8,229 nucleotides of DNA from Spirochaetales bacterium. GTDB lineage: Bacteria > Spirochaetota > Spirochaetia > DSM-27196 > PWMO01. Shown here piece after piece: positions 1 to 6,287 of the stretch. The stretch is taken from positions 1 through 8,229 of the forward strand of contig SLTF01000250.1 of NCBI GenBank assembly GCA_007130025.1, in the 5' to 3' direction. The position numbers were made by a program, and so were the translations under genes. The notes under the pieces were generated by a model. It was not told the origin of the DNA. It saw only the letters and a program-made list of their open reading frames with translations, and did no database searches. Each line of letters starts with the position of its first letter. Position 1 is the first letter of the stretch.

Positions 1-141
1 GGAAAGAAGTACAGTGTGGTCAGCGCAGGTGAGTATATTGAGACAGACGCCGCAGTGCGAGTGATCCGAGTAGAGGGCAGTCGCGTTGTGGTGCGAAGGG
101 CGGTGGTCGTGCCGTCGCAAACCGAGGAGCAGAGAGGTTAA
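1..141 (+). CDS. nfeD: NfeD family membrane protein, C-terminal end (5' partial)
   Basis: The first base opens a reading frame of 46 residues ending in TAA. It starts [21 protein letters not shown] and continues with [13 protein letters not shown]. This is the pattern of the C-terminal soluble OB-fold (beta-barrel) domain of NfeD proteins, where a short strand with a G-E-[YF]-I turn is followed by a V-x-V-x-x-V-E-G hairpin. The TM helices and any N-terminal ClpP-like protease part would lie outside the window. NfeD proteins are inner-membrane partners of SPFH/flotillin proteins and are usually encoded next to them. Here the stop is 1 nt before the floA ATG, so co-transcription and translational coupling are very likely. 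The fragment alone is short, so the identification rests partly on the neighbour. Confidence 0.8.
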   Translation, partial: GKKYSVVSAGEYIETDAAVRVIRVEGSRVVVRRAVVVPSQTEEQRG

Positions 142-142
142 T

Positions 143-1144
143 ATGGAAATTCTCATTCTCTACGTTGTTGTTGGAATAGTCGGACTCAGTCTGCTGTTCC
201 TCTTCATGAAGTTTTTTGGGCTCTGGTTTCGCGCCCTGCTCTCCGGAGCGCCGGTTGGTCCCGCACGCCTCATTGGTATGTGGCTGCGGAAGGTGAACGC
301 GGGCGTCATCGTGGACTCGCGGATCATGCTGGCGAAGGCAGGCATTCCGGTGGACACCGAGGCGCTGGAAACCCACTACCTTGCCCTGGGAAACGTGAAG
401 CGCGTGAGCATGGCGTTGGTTGCCGCCAACAAGGCGAACATCCCCCTTGGATTTCAGCGTGCGGCCGCCATCGATCTTGCCGGGCGTGACGTGCTTGAAG
501 CGGTGAAAACCAGCGTCAACCCCAAGGTGATTGACTGTCCCGATCCGGAAAAGGGGAAGAGCGCAATTGAGGCCGTCGCAAAAGACGGCATCCAGCTCAG
601 CGTCAAGGCGCGGGTCACCGTGCGGGCCAATCTCGAGCGGCTCGTTGGTGGTGCACGGGAAGAGACCATCATCGCCCGGGTGGGCGAGGGTATTGTTACC
701 ACCATCGGCTCGTCGGAGACCTACAAGGTGGTGATGGAGAATCCCGACAACATCTCCAAAGGCGTTCTGGCCAAGGGCCTGGACGCGGGCACCGCGTTTG
801 AGATTCTCTCCATTGACATCGCCGACATCGACGTGGGAGCAAACGTCGGCGCGAAGCTGCAGGCAGACCAGGCCGAAGCCGACAAGCGCCGCTTCCAGGC
901 CGAGGCCGAGAAGCGCCGTGCGGCCGCCCAGGCGTTCGAGCAGGAGATGAAGGCGCAGGTTCAGGAGAACCGGGCGAAGGTGGTTCTGGCCGAGGCCGAG
1001 ATTCCCAAGGCGATCGCGGAAGCGTTCCGCAGTGGAAACCTGGGTATCATGGACTACTACCGTTTGCGCAACATCCAGGCCGACACCGATATGCGTAACA
1101 GCATCAGCGGCGAGGACCAGGGCGCGCCCAACAAGGGTGAGTAG
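143..1144 (+). CDS. floA: Flotillin-like protein FloA
   Basis: This encodes 333 residues, close to the ~330 usual for FloA (YqfA/UPF0365). The ATG at 143 was chosen because it gives the canonical short N-terminus [11 protein letters not shown] and has AGAGAGG 5 nt upstream; the open frame extends further 5' but only into nfeD. Residues ~4-30 form a membrane hairpin or TM segment. An SPFH domain follows, with the FloA signatures [20 protein letters not shown] (166-185) and [20 protein letters not shown] (211-230). An Ala/Glu/Lys-rich coiled coil covers ~240-290 ([19 protein letters not shown]), and the terminal signature is [16 protein letters not shown] (303-318). FloA oligomerises on the inner face of the cytoplasmic membrane and organises lipid microdomains that scaffold signalling, secretion and wall-synthesis proteins. 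About seven extra residues around PDPEKGK (133-139) seem to be present compared with the Bacillus protein as I remember it. Identity is near certain. Confidence 0.97.
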   Translation: MEILILYVVVGIVGLSLLFLFMKFFGLWFRALLSGAPVGPARLIGMWLRKVNAGVIVDSRIMLAKAGIPVDTEALETHYLALGNVKRVSMALVAANKANIPLGFQRAAAIDLAGRDVLEAVKTSVNPKVIDCPDPEKGKSAIEAVAKDGIQLSVKARVTVRANLERLVGGAREETIIARVGEGIVTTIGSSETYKVVMENPDNISKGVLAKGLDAGTAFEILSIDIADIDVGANVGAKLQADQAEADKRRFQAEAEKRRAAAQAFEQEMKAQVQENRAKVVLAEAEIPKAIAEAFRSGNLGIMDYYRLRNIQADTDMRNSISGEDQGAPNKGE

Positions 1145-1161
1145 GACCCCGAACAGGATAG

Positions 1162-1185
1162 CCCGTCGAGGGCGACCTCGACGGG
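1162..1185 (+). promoter_or_regulatory. Perfect 10-bp hairpin with GCGA tetraloop between floA and the next gene
   Basis: CCCGTCGAGG (1162-1171) is perfectly complementary to CCTCGACGGG (1176-1185), leaving a four-base loop GCGA, a member of the very stable GNRA tetraloop class. It begins 17 nt after the floA stop and ends 2 nt before the Shine-Dalgarno of the next gene. No U-tract follows, so it does not look like an intrinsic terminator. More likely roles are a 3'-end stabiliser or processing element that sets different floA and downstream transcript levels, or a block to ribosomes loading on the next gene. The structure is seen directly; the role is inferred. Confidence 0.6.
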
Positions 1186-1187
1186 AC

Positions 1188-1192
1188 GAAGG
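1188..1192 (+). promoter_or_regulatory. Shine-Dalgarno deciding the ATG start at 1201
   Basis: GAAGG lies 8 nt before the ATG at 1201 but only 2 nt before the in-frame GTG at 1195. This favours the ATG as the true start of the downstream gene. The site directly abuts the hairpin at 1162-1185. Confidence 0.5.
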
Positions 1193-1200
1193 CGGTGGCG

Positions 1201-2064
1201 ATGGCGGCGATTGAAGAACTGATTAACCTGATTATCACGTTTGCGTTTGTGGCGGCGCCCCTGTGGATCCTGCTGTCACGACGCAAGCGCGCGCAGGAGC
1301 AGCGCCGCGGAACAACCGGGCAGCCCTCGCGCCCGTCACCGGCAGCGCGACCGGCGCGCCCTCCGCAGGGTGTCCGCGGCGCGCGCAGAGCGAACGAAAC
1401 CGCACCCGCGGAAGAAGACCTGCTCGGCGAACACCTCGACGGGCGTCGCGAAGCTGCCGAAGAGGTTGCGCGACGACGCAGCGAGCGCGATCTGAGCGTG
1501 CGCCCCGAGCCAACGCGGATCCACCGCGGCGACGACGGCGGCTACACCGATCGACGTCAGGAGCAGGCGCAGCAGGCGCTCAAGCGCCCGACGGAGCGCG
1601 ACCGCCTGGAATCGGCAGCTCCGGCGGCAGACCGAAAGCCGAGCCGCATCGAGGCGGTGCTGCGGGAGCTGCTTGGCGTTCCCGACGAGGCGGAGCAGCG
1701 CGCCCGCGAACAGGCGCAACAGGCCGAGCAGGCGCGCAGACGGGCGGAGAAGGCGGCGAAGAAGCGTCCGGTTCGCCCCACCGTTGAGCCCGCTGTGGCT
1801 CGGAAGCCCGATGTCGTCGTCCGTTCCGTGATGCCGGATAGCGGCTCGCTTTCTCTGTCACCCGGAGGAATGGGGTCACAGCAGATGCGCACCGCCGCCG
1901 GTAACCTCGGCGCCTCGAGCAGCGCCGAGAAAACGCCCCCGACGCCGCAGCTGCTTGGTCGTGGGTGGAGCCGGATTTCGGCGTTGCCGGAGTTCAAGCG
2001 GGCGATTCTGCTCTCCGAACTGCTCGGAAAACCCCACTCATTGAAGGATCTTGACGCGTCGTGA
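1201..2064 (+). CDS. Single-pass membrane protein with long charged low-complexity region, function unknown
   Basis: This encodes 287 residues. I do not recognise a named family. Residues ~5-24 (EELINLIITFAFVAAPLWIL) form one hydrophobic helix followed at once by SRRKRAQEQRR, which by the positive-inside rule predicts a short N-terminus outside and a cytoplasmic body. Residues ~30-200 are rich in Arg, Ala, Glu, Gln and Pro. They contain predicted coiled-coil runs such as EQAQQAEQARRRAEKAAKK, and probably act as a flexible or coiled linker. The C-terminus is ordered-looking: GRGWSRISALPEFKRAILLSELLGKP, a W-x-R-[IL]-x-x-L-P-x-[FL]-K-R-A-[IV]-x-x-[SA]-E-[IL]-L-G-x-P helix pattern that looks like a conserved docking motif. 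It sits between floA and a wall hydrolase gene and overlaps the latter by 4 nt, so it may be a FloA-associated adaptor; this is inference. Confidence 0.85.
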   Translation: MAAIEELINLIITFAFVAAPLWILLSRRKRAQEQRRGTTGQPSRPSPAARPARPPQGVRGARRANETAPAEEDLLGEHLDGRREAAEEVARRRSERDLSVRPEPTRIHRGDDGGYTDRRQEQAQQALKRPTERDRLESAAPAADRKPSRIEAVLRELLGVPDEAEQRAREQAQQAEQARRRAEKAAKKRPVRPTVEPAVARKPDVVVRSVMPDSGSLSLSPGGMGSQQMRTAAGNLGASSSAEKTPPTPQLLGRGWSRISALPEFKRAILLSELLGKPHSLKDLDAS

Positions 2065-3671
2065 CTGTTCGGAATATCGGTCTCGGGCGAAACCGTCCGA
2101 AGCGTTCCACGGCAACACGGGGGGCGATTGCGGCACGAGCCGTGGTTCTATTGCCACTCCTGGTTGCGGTTCTGGTCGGATGCGAAGACCCACCGGAGTT
2201 CCTGCGTGCCGGCCCCTTTGAAACCCATCGCAGTTATGCGCGGGCTCTGACCCTGCACGGTCTGGACCGCTCGAGTATCGGAGCGCGGTGGCTCGACGCG
2301 TCAACCCGGCCGTTTGTGGACGGGAAGCGGACTCTTGCGCCCTTCACCGAAAGGGTCTACCTGGATCCACTGTTCGCTCCCGCGGTGGGATATGAGTTTG
2401 CCGTTACCCTTGGACAACGAATTGACGTAACCATCGATACCGATCTGCGCGGATTCTTTGTTGATCTCTTCCTGGTTGAGGGGGAGGCGGGTGAACGTCT
2501 GATACGCACCAATCCGCGTCTCCCTGAGCCGATTCTCTCGTGGGTCGTGGAAGAGGACGAGGTGATCTCGTTCGAACCTCGCGAGACCGGCTGGTACCTG
2601 CTTCGCATTCAACCGCGCCTCATGGAAGGCGGGGAGGTCACGGTGACCGTTGCCTCCGATGCCTCGCTCGCCTGGCCGGTGGTGGGAACCGACCGCCGGC
2701 GGATCTGGAGCTTCTTCGGCGACTCTCGGGCGGGCGGCGCCCGGGTTCATCACGGGGTTGATATCTTTGCCCCGCGCGGTACGCCGCTGGTGGCTATCTC
2801 GCCGTCAACCGTCATGCGGGTGGGTGAGCGAAACCTGGGCGGCAACATCATCACCCTGCACGATCGCGAGCGGGAACTGATGATCTACTATGCCCATCTG
2901 GACGAGCAGTTCGCGAACCAGGGAGATCTGGTGGAACCCGGTGATGTCATTGGAACGGTGGGGAACACGGGCAATGCGATCACCACCCCGCCGCATCTGC
3001 ATATCGGCATCTACCAGACTCACTGGCGGCGCCCGGTAGATCCGTGGTATTTCATTGTTCCGCCGGAACGAACTCCCGAGCCAATCTGGCGTATTGAGTA
3101 TCCCATTGGTAGCTGGGTACAGGTCTCCGGCCCTCCCACCGCGTTGATCCGGTATCCAGCCGCGCGGTCCGGGGTGGCTCAGTCCCCCGCCCGGTTTGAT
3201 GCGGTGGGTGCACCGATCCGTGCCGAGGAAATTGCGCCAAGTCGTATTGGAGCAGGGGAACAGGTCACCGCAGAAATTGTGGCGGGGACCCCCGTTCGGG
3301 TGATGGGGGCGACGCGCAGCTTCTATCTGGTGGAGCTGCCGACCGGTGAGCGGGGATACCTGTCCCGGACGGCGGTTGCCCGGATTCCGTCGCCAACGGC
3401 TCGGCTTACGATGGGTGAACCGCTTGACGTGTTTGCGCGTCCCGATCGGACGAGCGATGTAGCCGCGGTGCTTCCGCCGGGAGAGGCCGTGGTGGTCTAC
3501 GCGCGATGGCAAGGGCGCTACGGACTGGTGTTCCGGGAGAACGGACTTGCGGGTTGGATTGCTCTGCCTACCGAGAGGCTGTCGTTGCTCAGCCGCGATC
3601 AATCGCCTGGTGAAACTCCTGCATCGCCCCGAAGATCTTCGCCGGTGTCACCGAGCCAATCTCCCGGATGA
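2061..3671 (+). CDS. M23 family metallopeptidase lipoprotein with SH3-like domains
   Basis: This encodes 536 residues from a GTG overlapping the previous stop (GTGA). AAGGA lies 12 nt upstream, a long spacing, but later starts would cut into the signal peptide. Residues 1-27 are an unusually long basic n-region, 28-40 are hydrophobic, and the lipobox LVGC predicts lipidation at Cys41. Residues ~95-200 form a beta-rich domain. The M23 (LytM/peptidase_M23) domain spans ~205-330 with all expected residues: Zn ligands H230 and D234 (HHGVD) and H314, and catalytic H279 (YYAHL) and H312 (HLH). It should therefore be an active endopeptidase cutting peptidoglycan peptide cross-bridges in the periplasm. 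Two SH3b-like segments follow (~397-442 and ~447-505), probably binding the wall. The final ~26 residues are Ser/Pro/Arg-rich and lie opposite the end of the convergent thioredoxin-like gene, so they are probably not conserved. Last gene of the floA operon. Confidence 0.93.
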   Translation: MTVRNIGLGRNRPKRSTATRGAIAARAVVLLPLLVAVLVGCEDPPEFLRAGPFETHRSYARALTLHGLDRSSIGARWLDASTRPFVDGKRTLAPFTERVYLDPLFAPAVGYEFAVTLGQRIDVTIDTDLRGFFVDLFLVEGEAGERLIRTNPRLPEPILSWVVEEDEVISFEPRETGWYLLRIQPRLMEGGEVTVTVASDASLAWPVVGTDRRRIWSFFGDSRAGGARVHHGVDIFAPRGTPLVAISPSTVMRVGERNLGGNIITLHDRERELMIYYAHLDEQFANQGDLVEPGDVIGTVGNTGNAITTPPHLHIGIYQTHWRRPVDPWYFIVPPERTPEPIWRIEYPIGSWVQVSGPPTALIRYPAARSGVAQSPARFDAVGAPIRAEEIAPSRIGAGEQVTAEIVAGTPVRVMGATRSFYLVELPTGERGYLSRTAVARIPSPTARLTMGEPLDVFARPDRTSDVAAVLPPGEAVVVYARWQGRYGLVFRENGLAGWIALPTERLSLLSRDQSPGETPASPRRSSPVSPSQSPG

Positions 3672-3918
3672 TCGGTTTCCCGTTGTAATACACCAGCACC
3701 GACGGTGTCTCGAAAATCAGGTAGCGACCTGCGCCGGTTGGGTCGTGGTCGAGGTCGAGGGTAAAACCCGGTACGTCGGTAAACTTGCGAAGCATCAGGG
3801 AGACCCGGCGGACGGCCGCGTGCCCGACGGCGCTGTTCCCGCGAGTGAAGACGATACAGGCCCACGTGTTGGAAAGAACCGCGTTTTCCATGTCCCGTAC
3901 GGACGATACCGCTTCCAA
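3589..3918 (-). CDS. Thioredoxin-fold protein lacking the CxxC motif
   Basis: This encodes 109 residues from a TTG 3 nt after the dehydrogenase stop, with GGAAA 8 nt upstream. An in-frame ATG at 3891 (residue 10) is the alternative start but has no better ribosome site. The fold is recognisable as thioredoxin: strand ACIVFTRG (20-27), a helix (~31-46), strand GFTLDLDHD (51-59), then FETPSVLVYYNGKPIIREIG (69-88) with the cis-Pro at 72 and the Gly of the final turn, and a closing helix. Where thioredoxins carry WCGPC, this has NSAVGH (28-33), so both redox cysteines are missing; the only Cys is C21. It is therefore unlikely to be a dithiol reductase and may bind or chaperone a partner. It is the last gene of the - strand operon, and its 3' 83 nt overlap the M23 gene tail to tail. 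Confidence 0.8.
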   Translation of the reverse strand: MEAVSSVRDMENAVLSNTWACIVFTRGNSAVGHAAVRRVSLMLRKFTDVPGFTLDLDHDPTGAGRYLIFETPSVLVYYNGKPIIREIGSVTPAKIFGAMQEFHQAIDRG

Positions 3919-3921
3919 CGT

Positions 3922-4797
3922 TCAGGTTTCCGATAGCAGCGTGAACAGCGCCTGGGTTCCCAGGTCACCGTTCCCACCGGCCGCAAGCTGTTCGTACAAC
4001 GATTTCGCCAGAGAGAGGGCCGGAAGCGACAGGTTCATCTCTTCGGCCGATTCAATGGCAATTCCCATATCCTTGATGAAGTGTTTGATGAAGAACCCTG
4101 GCGCGAAGTCACCGTCAAGGATCCGTGGGGACAGCACCGAGAGCGCCCAGCTTGCCGCCGCACCGTGCTCGATGCTCTGCAGTACGGTCTTGGGATCGAG
4201 ACCCGATCGCACAGCGTACGCAAGCGACTCGCAGACGCCCATCATCGTCCCCGCCACCGCTATCTGGTTGCACATCTTGGTGTGCTGACCGCTTCCCGCG
4301 GGACCCTGGTAGACCGGAGTTCCCATCAGTGACAAAATCGGCTGTGCTGCCTCAAAGTCCGCGCGCTCACCCCCTACCATGATCGAAAGCTTGGCCTCTC
4401 GGGCGCCGCGATCGCCACCGGAAACCGGCGCGTCAAGCGCCCCCACTCCGCGCGCGCGAGCCGTTTCGGCCAGCTGCTGCGCGAGCATCGGTTTGGACGT
4501 GGTGAGGTCAATGACGATCGAACCGGATTCGATGTTCTCCAGGATGCCGTCTGGACCGAGGTAAACCTCCTCAACATCCGAGGGAAAGCCGACTATGGTG
4601 CACACGATCTTCGAGGCTCGGGCCACATCGGCAACGGTGTCGTGCCATATGGCCCCTTTCGCGACCAGGTCGTCGGCCTTGCTGCGCGTGCGATTGTACA
4701 GGTGCAGCGGATGCCCGGCAGCCAGGAGATGGGTTGCCATGCTCTTTCCCATGACGCCAAGTCCGATGAACCCTATCGATGAACGGCGATCGATCAT
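3922..4797 (-). CDS. NAD(P)-dependent beta-hydroxyacid dehydrogenase (3-hydroxyisobutyrate dehydrogenase family)
   Basis: This encodes 291 residues, the usual length (~290-300) for the HIBADH/GarR/GLYR1 family. It is a cytoplasmic enzyme that oxidises a beta-hydroxyacid, or reduces the matching semialdehyde, with NAD(P). The Rossmann dinucleotide loop is IGFIGLGVMG (8-17). NRT (35-37) at the end of beta-2 suggests NADP preference. The substrate signature DAPVSGGDRGA covers 122-132. The catalytic lysine is K174 in GSGQHTKMCNQ (168-178), and the C-terminal helical domain carries KHFIKDMGIA (238-247) with the conserved KD. The substrate cannot be told from sequence: hydroxyisobutyrate, tartronate semialdehyde and succinic semialdehyde/glyoxylate reductases all share these motifs. 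GAGGAG lies 6 nt before the ATG, and the ATG overlaps the cyclase stop (ATGA), so the two genes are translationally coupled. Confidence 0.93.
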   Translation of the reverse strand: MIDRRSSIGFIGLGVMGKSMATHLLAAGHPLHLYNRTRSKADDLVAKGAIWHDTVADVARASKIVCTIVGFPSDVEEVYLGPDGILENIESGSIVIDLTTSKPMLAQQLAETARARGVGALDAPVSGGDRGAREAKLSIMVGGERADFEAAQPILSLMGTPVYQGPAGSGQHTKMCNQIAVAGTMMGVCESLAYAVRSGLDPKTVLQSIEHGAAASWALSVLSPRILDGDFAPGFFIKHFIKDMGIAIESAEEMNLSLPALSLAKSLYEQLAAGGNGDLGTQALFTLLSET

Positions 4798-6248
4798 TCT
4801 GTTCTCCTCTCTACGGTACAGCGATCCCGGCCTTCCGCCTTGGATCGATAGAGCGCCTTGTCCGCCCGGCGAAGTCCGTAGTCGATATCGTATTCCTGTT
4901 CGAGATCAAGATCGGCGACTCCGATGCTGACGGTGACCGAGACCGAGCGACTGGGGCTGTGTCCGGAGACGGGGACCCGAAGTTCCTTAATTGCAAGCCG
5001 AATTCGCTCGGAGATTCCTTGCGCAACGTCGATCTCCGTTTCTGGAAGCAGGGCCACGAGCTCTTCCCCACCGTAGCGGCAGAGCACATCGGCGTTTCTC
5101 AGTGCGGTCTTGACCGCCTGCGCTACGAGCTGCAGCACGCGATCACCCAGCTCGTGTCCGTGCTCATCGTTGAACCGTTTGAAGTGGTCAAGATCCATGA
5201 TGAGAATGGACAACGGGTGTTTGTATCGGCGGGCGAGTTTTACCAGTCGGTCCGCCTGCTCCAGAAGCGCGTGGCGTGAAGCGAGGCCCGTGAGGCTGTC
5301 GGTCATGGCCATTGTCCGCGTCTGTTCAAACCGCTGTGAGTTGGCGATGGCCACCGCCACGTGGTCGGCAAACGCCGTTGCCAGGCGAAGGTGTGCGTCG
5401 GTGAAGAAGTCACGTTGGCGCTTGTCAAAGGTGAGCAGTCCCACAACATCGCCTCGAACAACCAGTGGCGCCCCGATCCAGGAGTGGATCGTTCCCGACG
5501 AGGTGGCGGAGAAAACGGGATACCGCTCCGAAACGTTCCCAATCCGCGTTGTTGTGCGTTGCTGAATGACTTCGCTGTTGGGGTTATCGCCCGGTATCGG
5601 GAAGCGAACGCCAACCACCTCTCCGATGTTTGCCCAGCCGTTTCCGCCGACGATTTCCAGATAGTCATCATGCAGGAGCTGGACCGTGGCCGTGTCGTAC
5701 GGGACCACATCCATCGCCTGATCGAGCACCACCTGCACGATCTCATCGAACTTGAGCGTAGATGCAACAATGGCCCCCGCCTGTCGCAGGGTTTCCGCTT
5801 CACGCGCAGCCATTTCCGCGTCGGCCTTCGCCCGGGTGAGCTCTCCCTCGGCGCGCTTTCGATCGGTCACATCGGTCTCGGTACCCAGAAAACGAAGAGG
5901 ACGACCTGACGCGTCCCGAGCGATCACTCGCCCCGCGCCCATCACCCACCGCCACCCGTTACTTGGCGTATAGAGCCGATACTCTTCGGTGAACTGCTTC
6001 GAGTGCCCGGAGAGAACCGACGAGTAGGCGCGCGCCACGCGGGCAACATCCTGAGGGTGAATCAGAAGGAGCCAGAGGCCCGCTTCGTGATCGGCCTCGG
6101 TGTATCCCCACGACCGCCAGAGATCGTGGGGATAGCCGGGAACGCGGTTGTAGCTGCGCTCGAAGACGCCAAGCGCAGAAAGCGCCCGAATGCGCTCGTT
6201 CTGCACGACAGGATCCATGGTCGGCGACTCTTGCTGTTGCTTCTTCAT
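4794..6248 (-). CDS. PAS-GAF-GGDEF diguanylate cyclase
   Basis: This encodes 484 residues with no TM segment, so it is a cytoplasmic sensor enzyme making cyclic di-GMP from two GTP. Domains in order: a PAS_3-type domain with PAC motif (~21-130: EYRLYTPSNGWRWV and FLGTETDVTDRKRAE), a short coiled coil (~130-155), a GAF domain (~157-305, including SWIGAPLVVRGDVVGLLTFD), and a GGDEF domain (~312-480). The catalytic domain looks active: DSLTGLASR (317-325), metal-binding D352 in MDLDHFKRFND, and GGEEL at 393-397. An inhibitory I-site RNAD (384-387) precedes GGEEL by exactly five residues, predicting product feedback. The start at 6248 has no visible Shine-Dalgarno; the in-frame ATG at 6218 has AAGAG 9 nt upstream and would also keep all domains. 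It lies 39 nt after the MCP stop and overlaps the dehydrogenase by 4 nt. The ligands of PAS and GAF are unknown. Confidence 0.95.
   Translation of the reverse strand: MKKQQQESPTMDPVVQNERIRALSALGVFERSYNRVPGYPHDLWRSWGYTEADHEAGLWLLLIHPQDVARVARAYSSVLSGHSKQFTEEYRLYTPSNGWRWVMGAGRVIARDASGRPLRFLGTETDVTDRKRAEGELTRAKADAEMAAREAETLRQAGAIVASTLKFDEIVQVVLDQAMDVVPYDTATVQLLHDDYLEIVGGNGWANIGEVVGVRFPIPGDNPNSEVIQQRTTTRIGNVSERYPVFSATSSGTIHSWIGAPLVVRGDVVGLLTFDKRQRDFFTDAHLRLATAFADHVAVAIANSQRFEQTRTMAMTDSLTGLASRHALLEQADRLVKLARRYKHPLSILIMDLDHFKRFNDEHGHELGDRVLQLVAQAVKTALRNADVLCRYGGEELVALLPETEIDVAQGISERIRLAIKELRVPVSGHSPSRSVSVTVSIGVADLDLEQEYDIDYGLRRADKALYRSKAEGRDRCTVERRTE
4804..4809 (-). promoter_or_regulatory. Strong Shine-Dalgarno of the dehydrogenase gene
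   Basis: GAGGAG on the - strand lies 6 nt upstream of the ATG at 4797. It sits inside the last codons of the cyclase gene. A strong own site suggests that the dehydrogenase is translated at least as well as the cyclase from the shared mRNA. Confidence 0.6.
6103..6134. repeat. Perfect 11-bp inverted repeat inside the cyclase gene
   Basis: TATCCCCACGA (6103-6113) and TCGTGGGGATA (6124-6134) are perfect reverse complements separated by 10 nt. They lie in the PAS coding region about 115-145 nt from the cyclase start (residues ~39-49, GYPHD to SWGY). Either strand's RNA could form the hairpin. It may be an mRNA element affecting early elongation, a protein-binding dyad, or chance. Confidence 0.6.
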
Positions 6249-6287
6249 CGGATGGGCAAGTTTATCATGATTGCGTGGGACAGTGCA

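Noticed and set aside
1556..1745. Repeated EQAQQA-coding units in the low-complexity gene
   Set aside because: The units are irregular and imperfect at DNA level. This is ordinary Gln/Ala/Glu-biased coiled-coil sequence, not a tandem repeat array.
1263..1787. 174-residue + strand frame in the second register of the low-complexity gene
   Set aside because: It is extremely Arg/Ala/Pro/Gly-rich, as expected for an off-frame reading of GC-rich DNA. The 1201-2064 frame has the TM helix, coiled coil and ordered C-terminus.
2805..3602. 265-residue open frame on the - strand that would follow the thioredoxin-like gene in the operon
   Set aside because: It lies wholly antisense to the M23 domain and SH3 segments, whose catalytic residues are intact. 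Its translation is rich in Arg, Pro, His and Gly with no motif. It is a GC-driven shadow.
3949..3962. CCTGGG/CCCAGG palindrome in the dehydrogenase gene
   Set aside because: The arms are six bases around a two-base centre within conserved coding sequence; such palindromes are expected by chance.
5361..5909. 182-residue + strand frame
   Set aside because: It is antisense to the GAF and PAS coding region of the cyclase, with no recognisable motif and no plausible start region.
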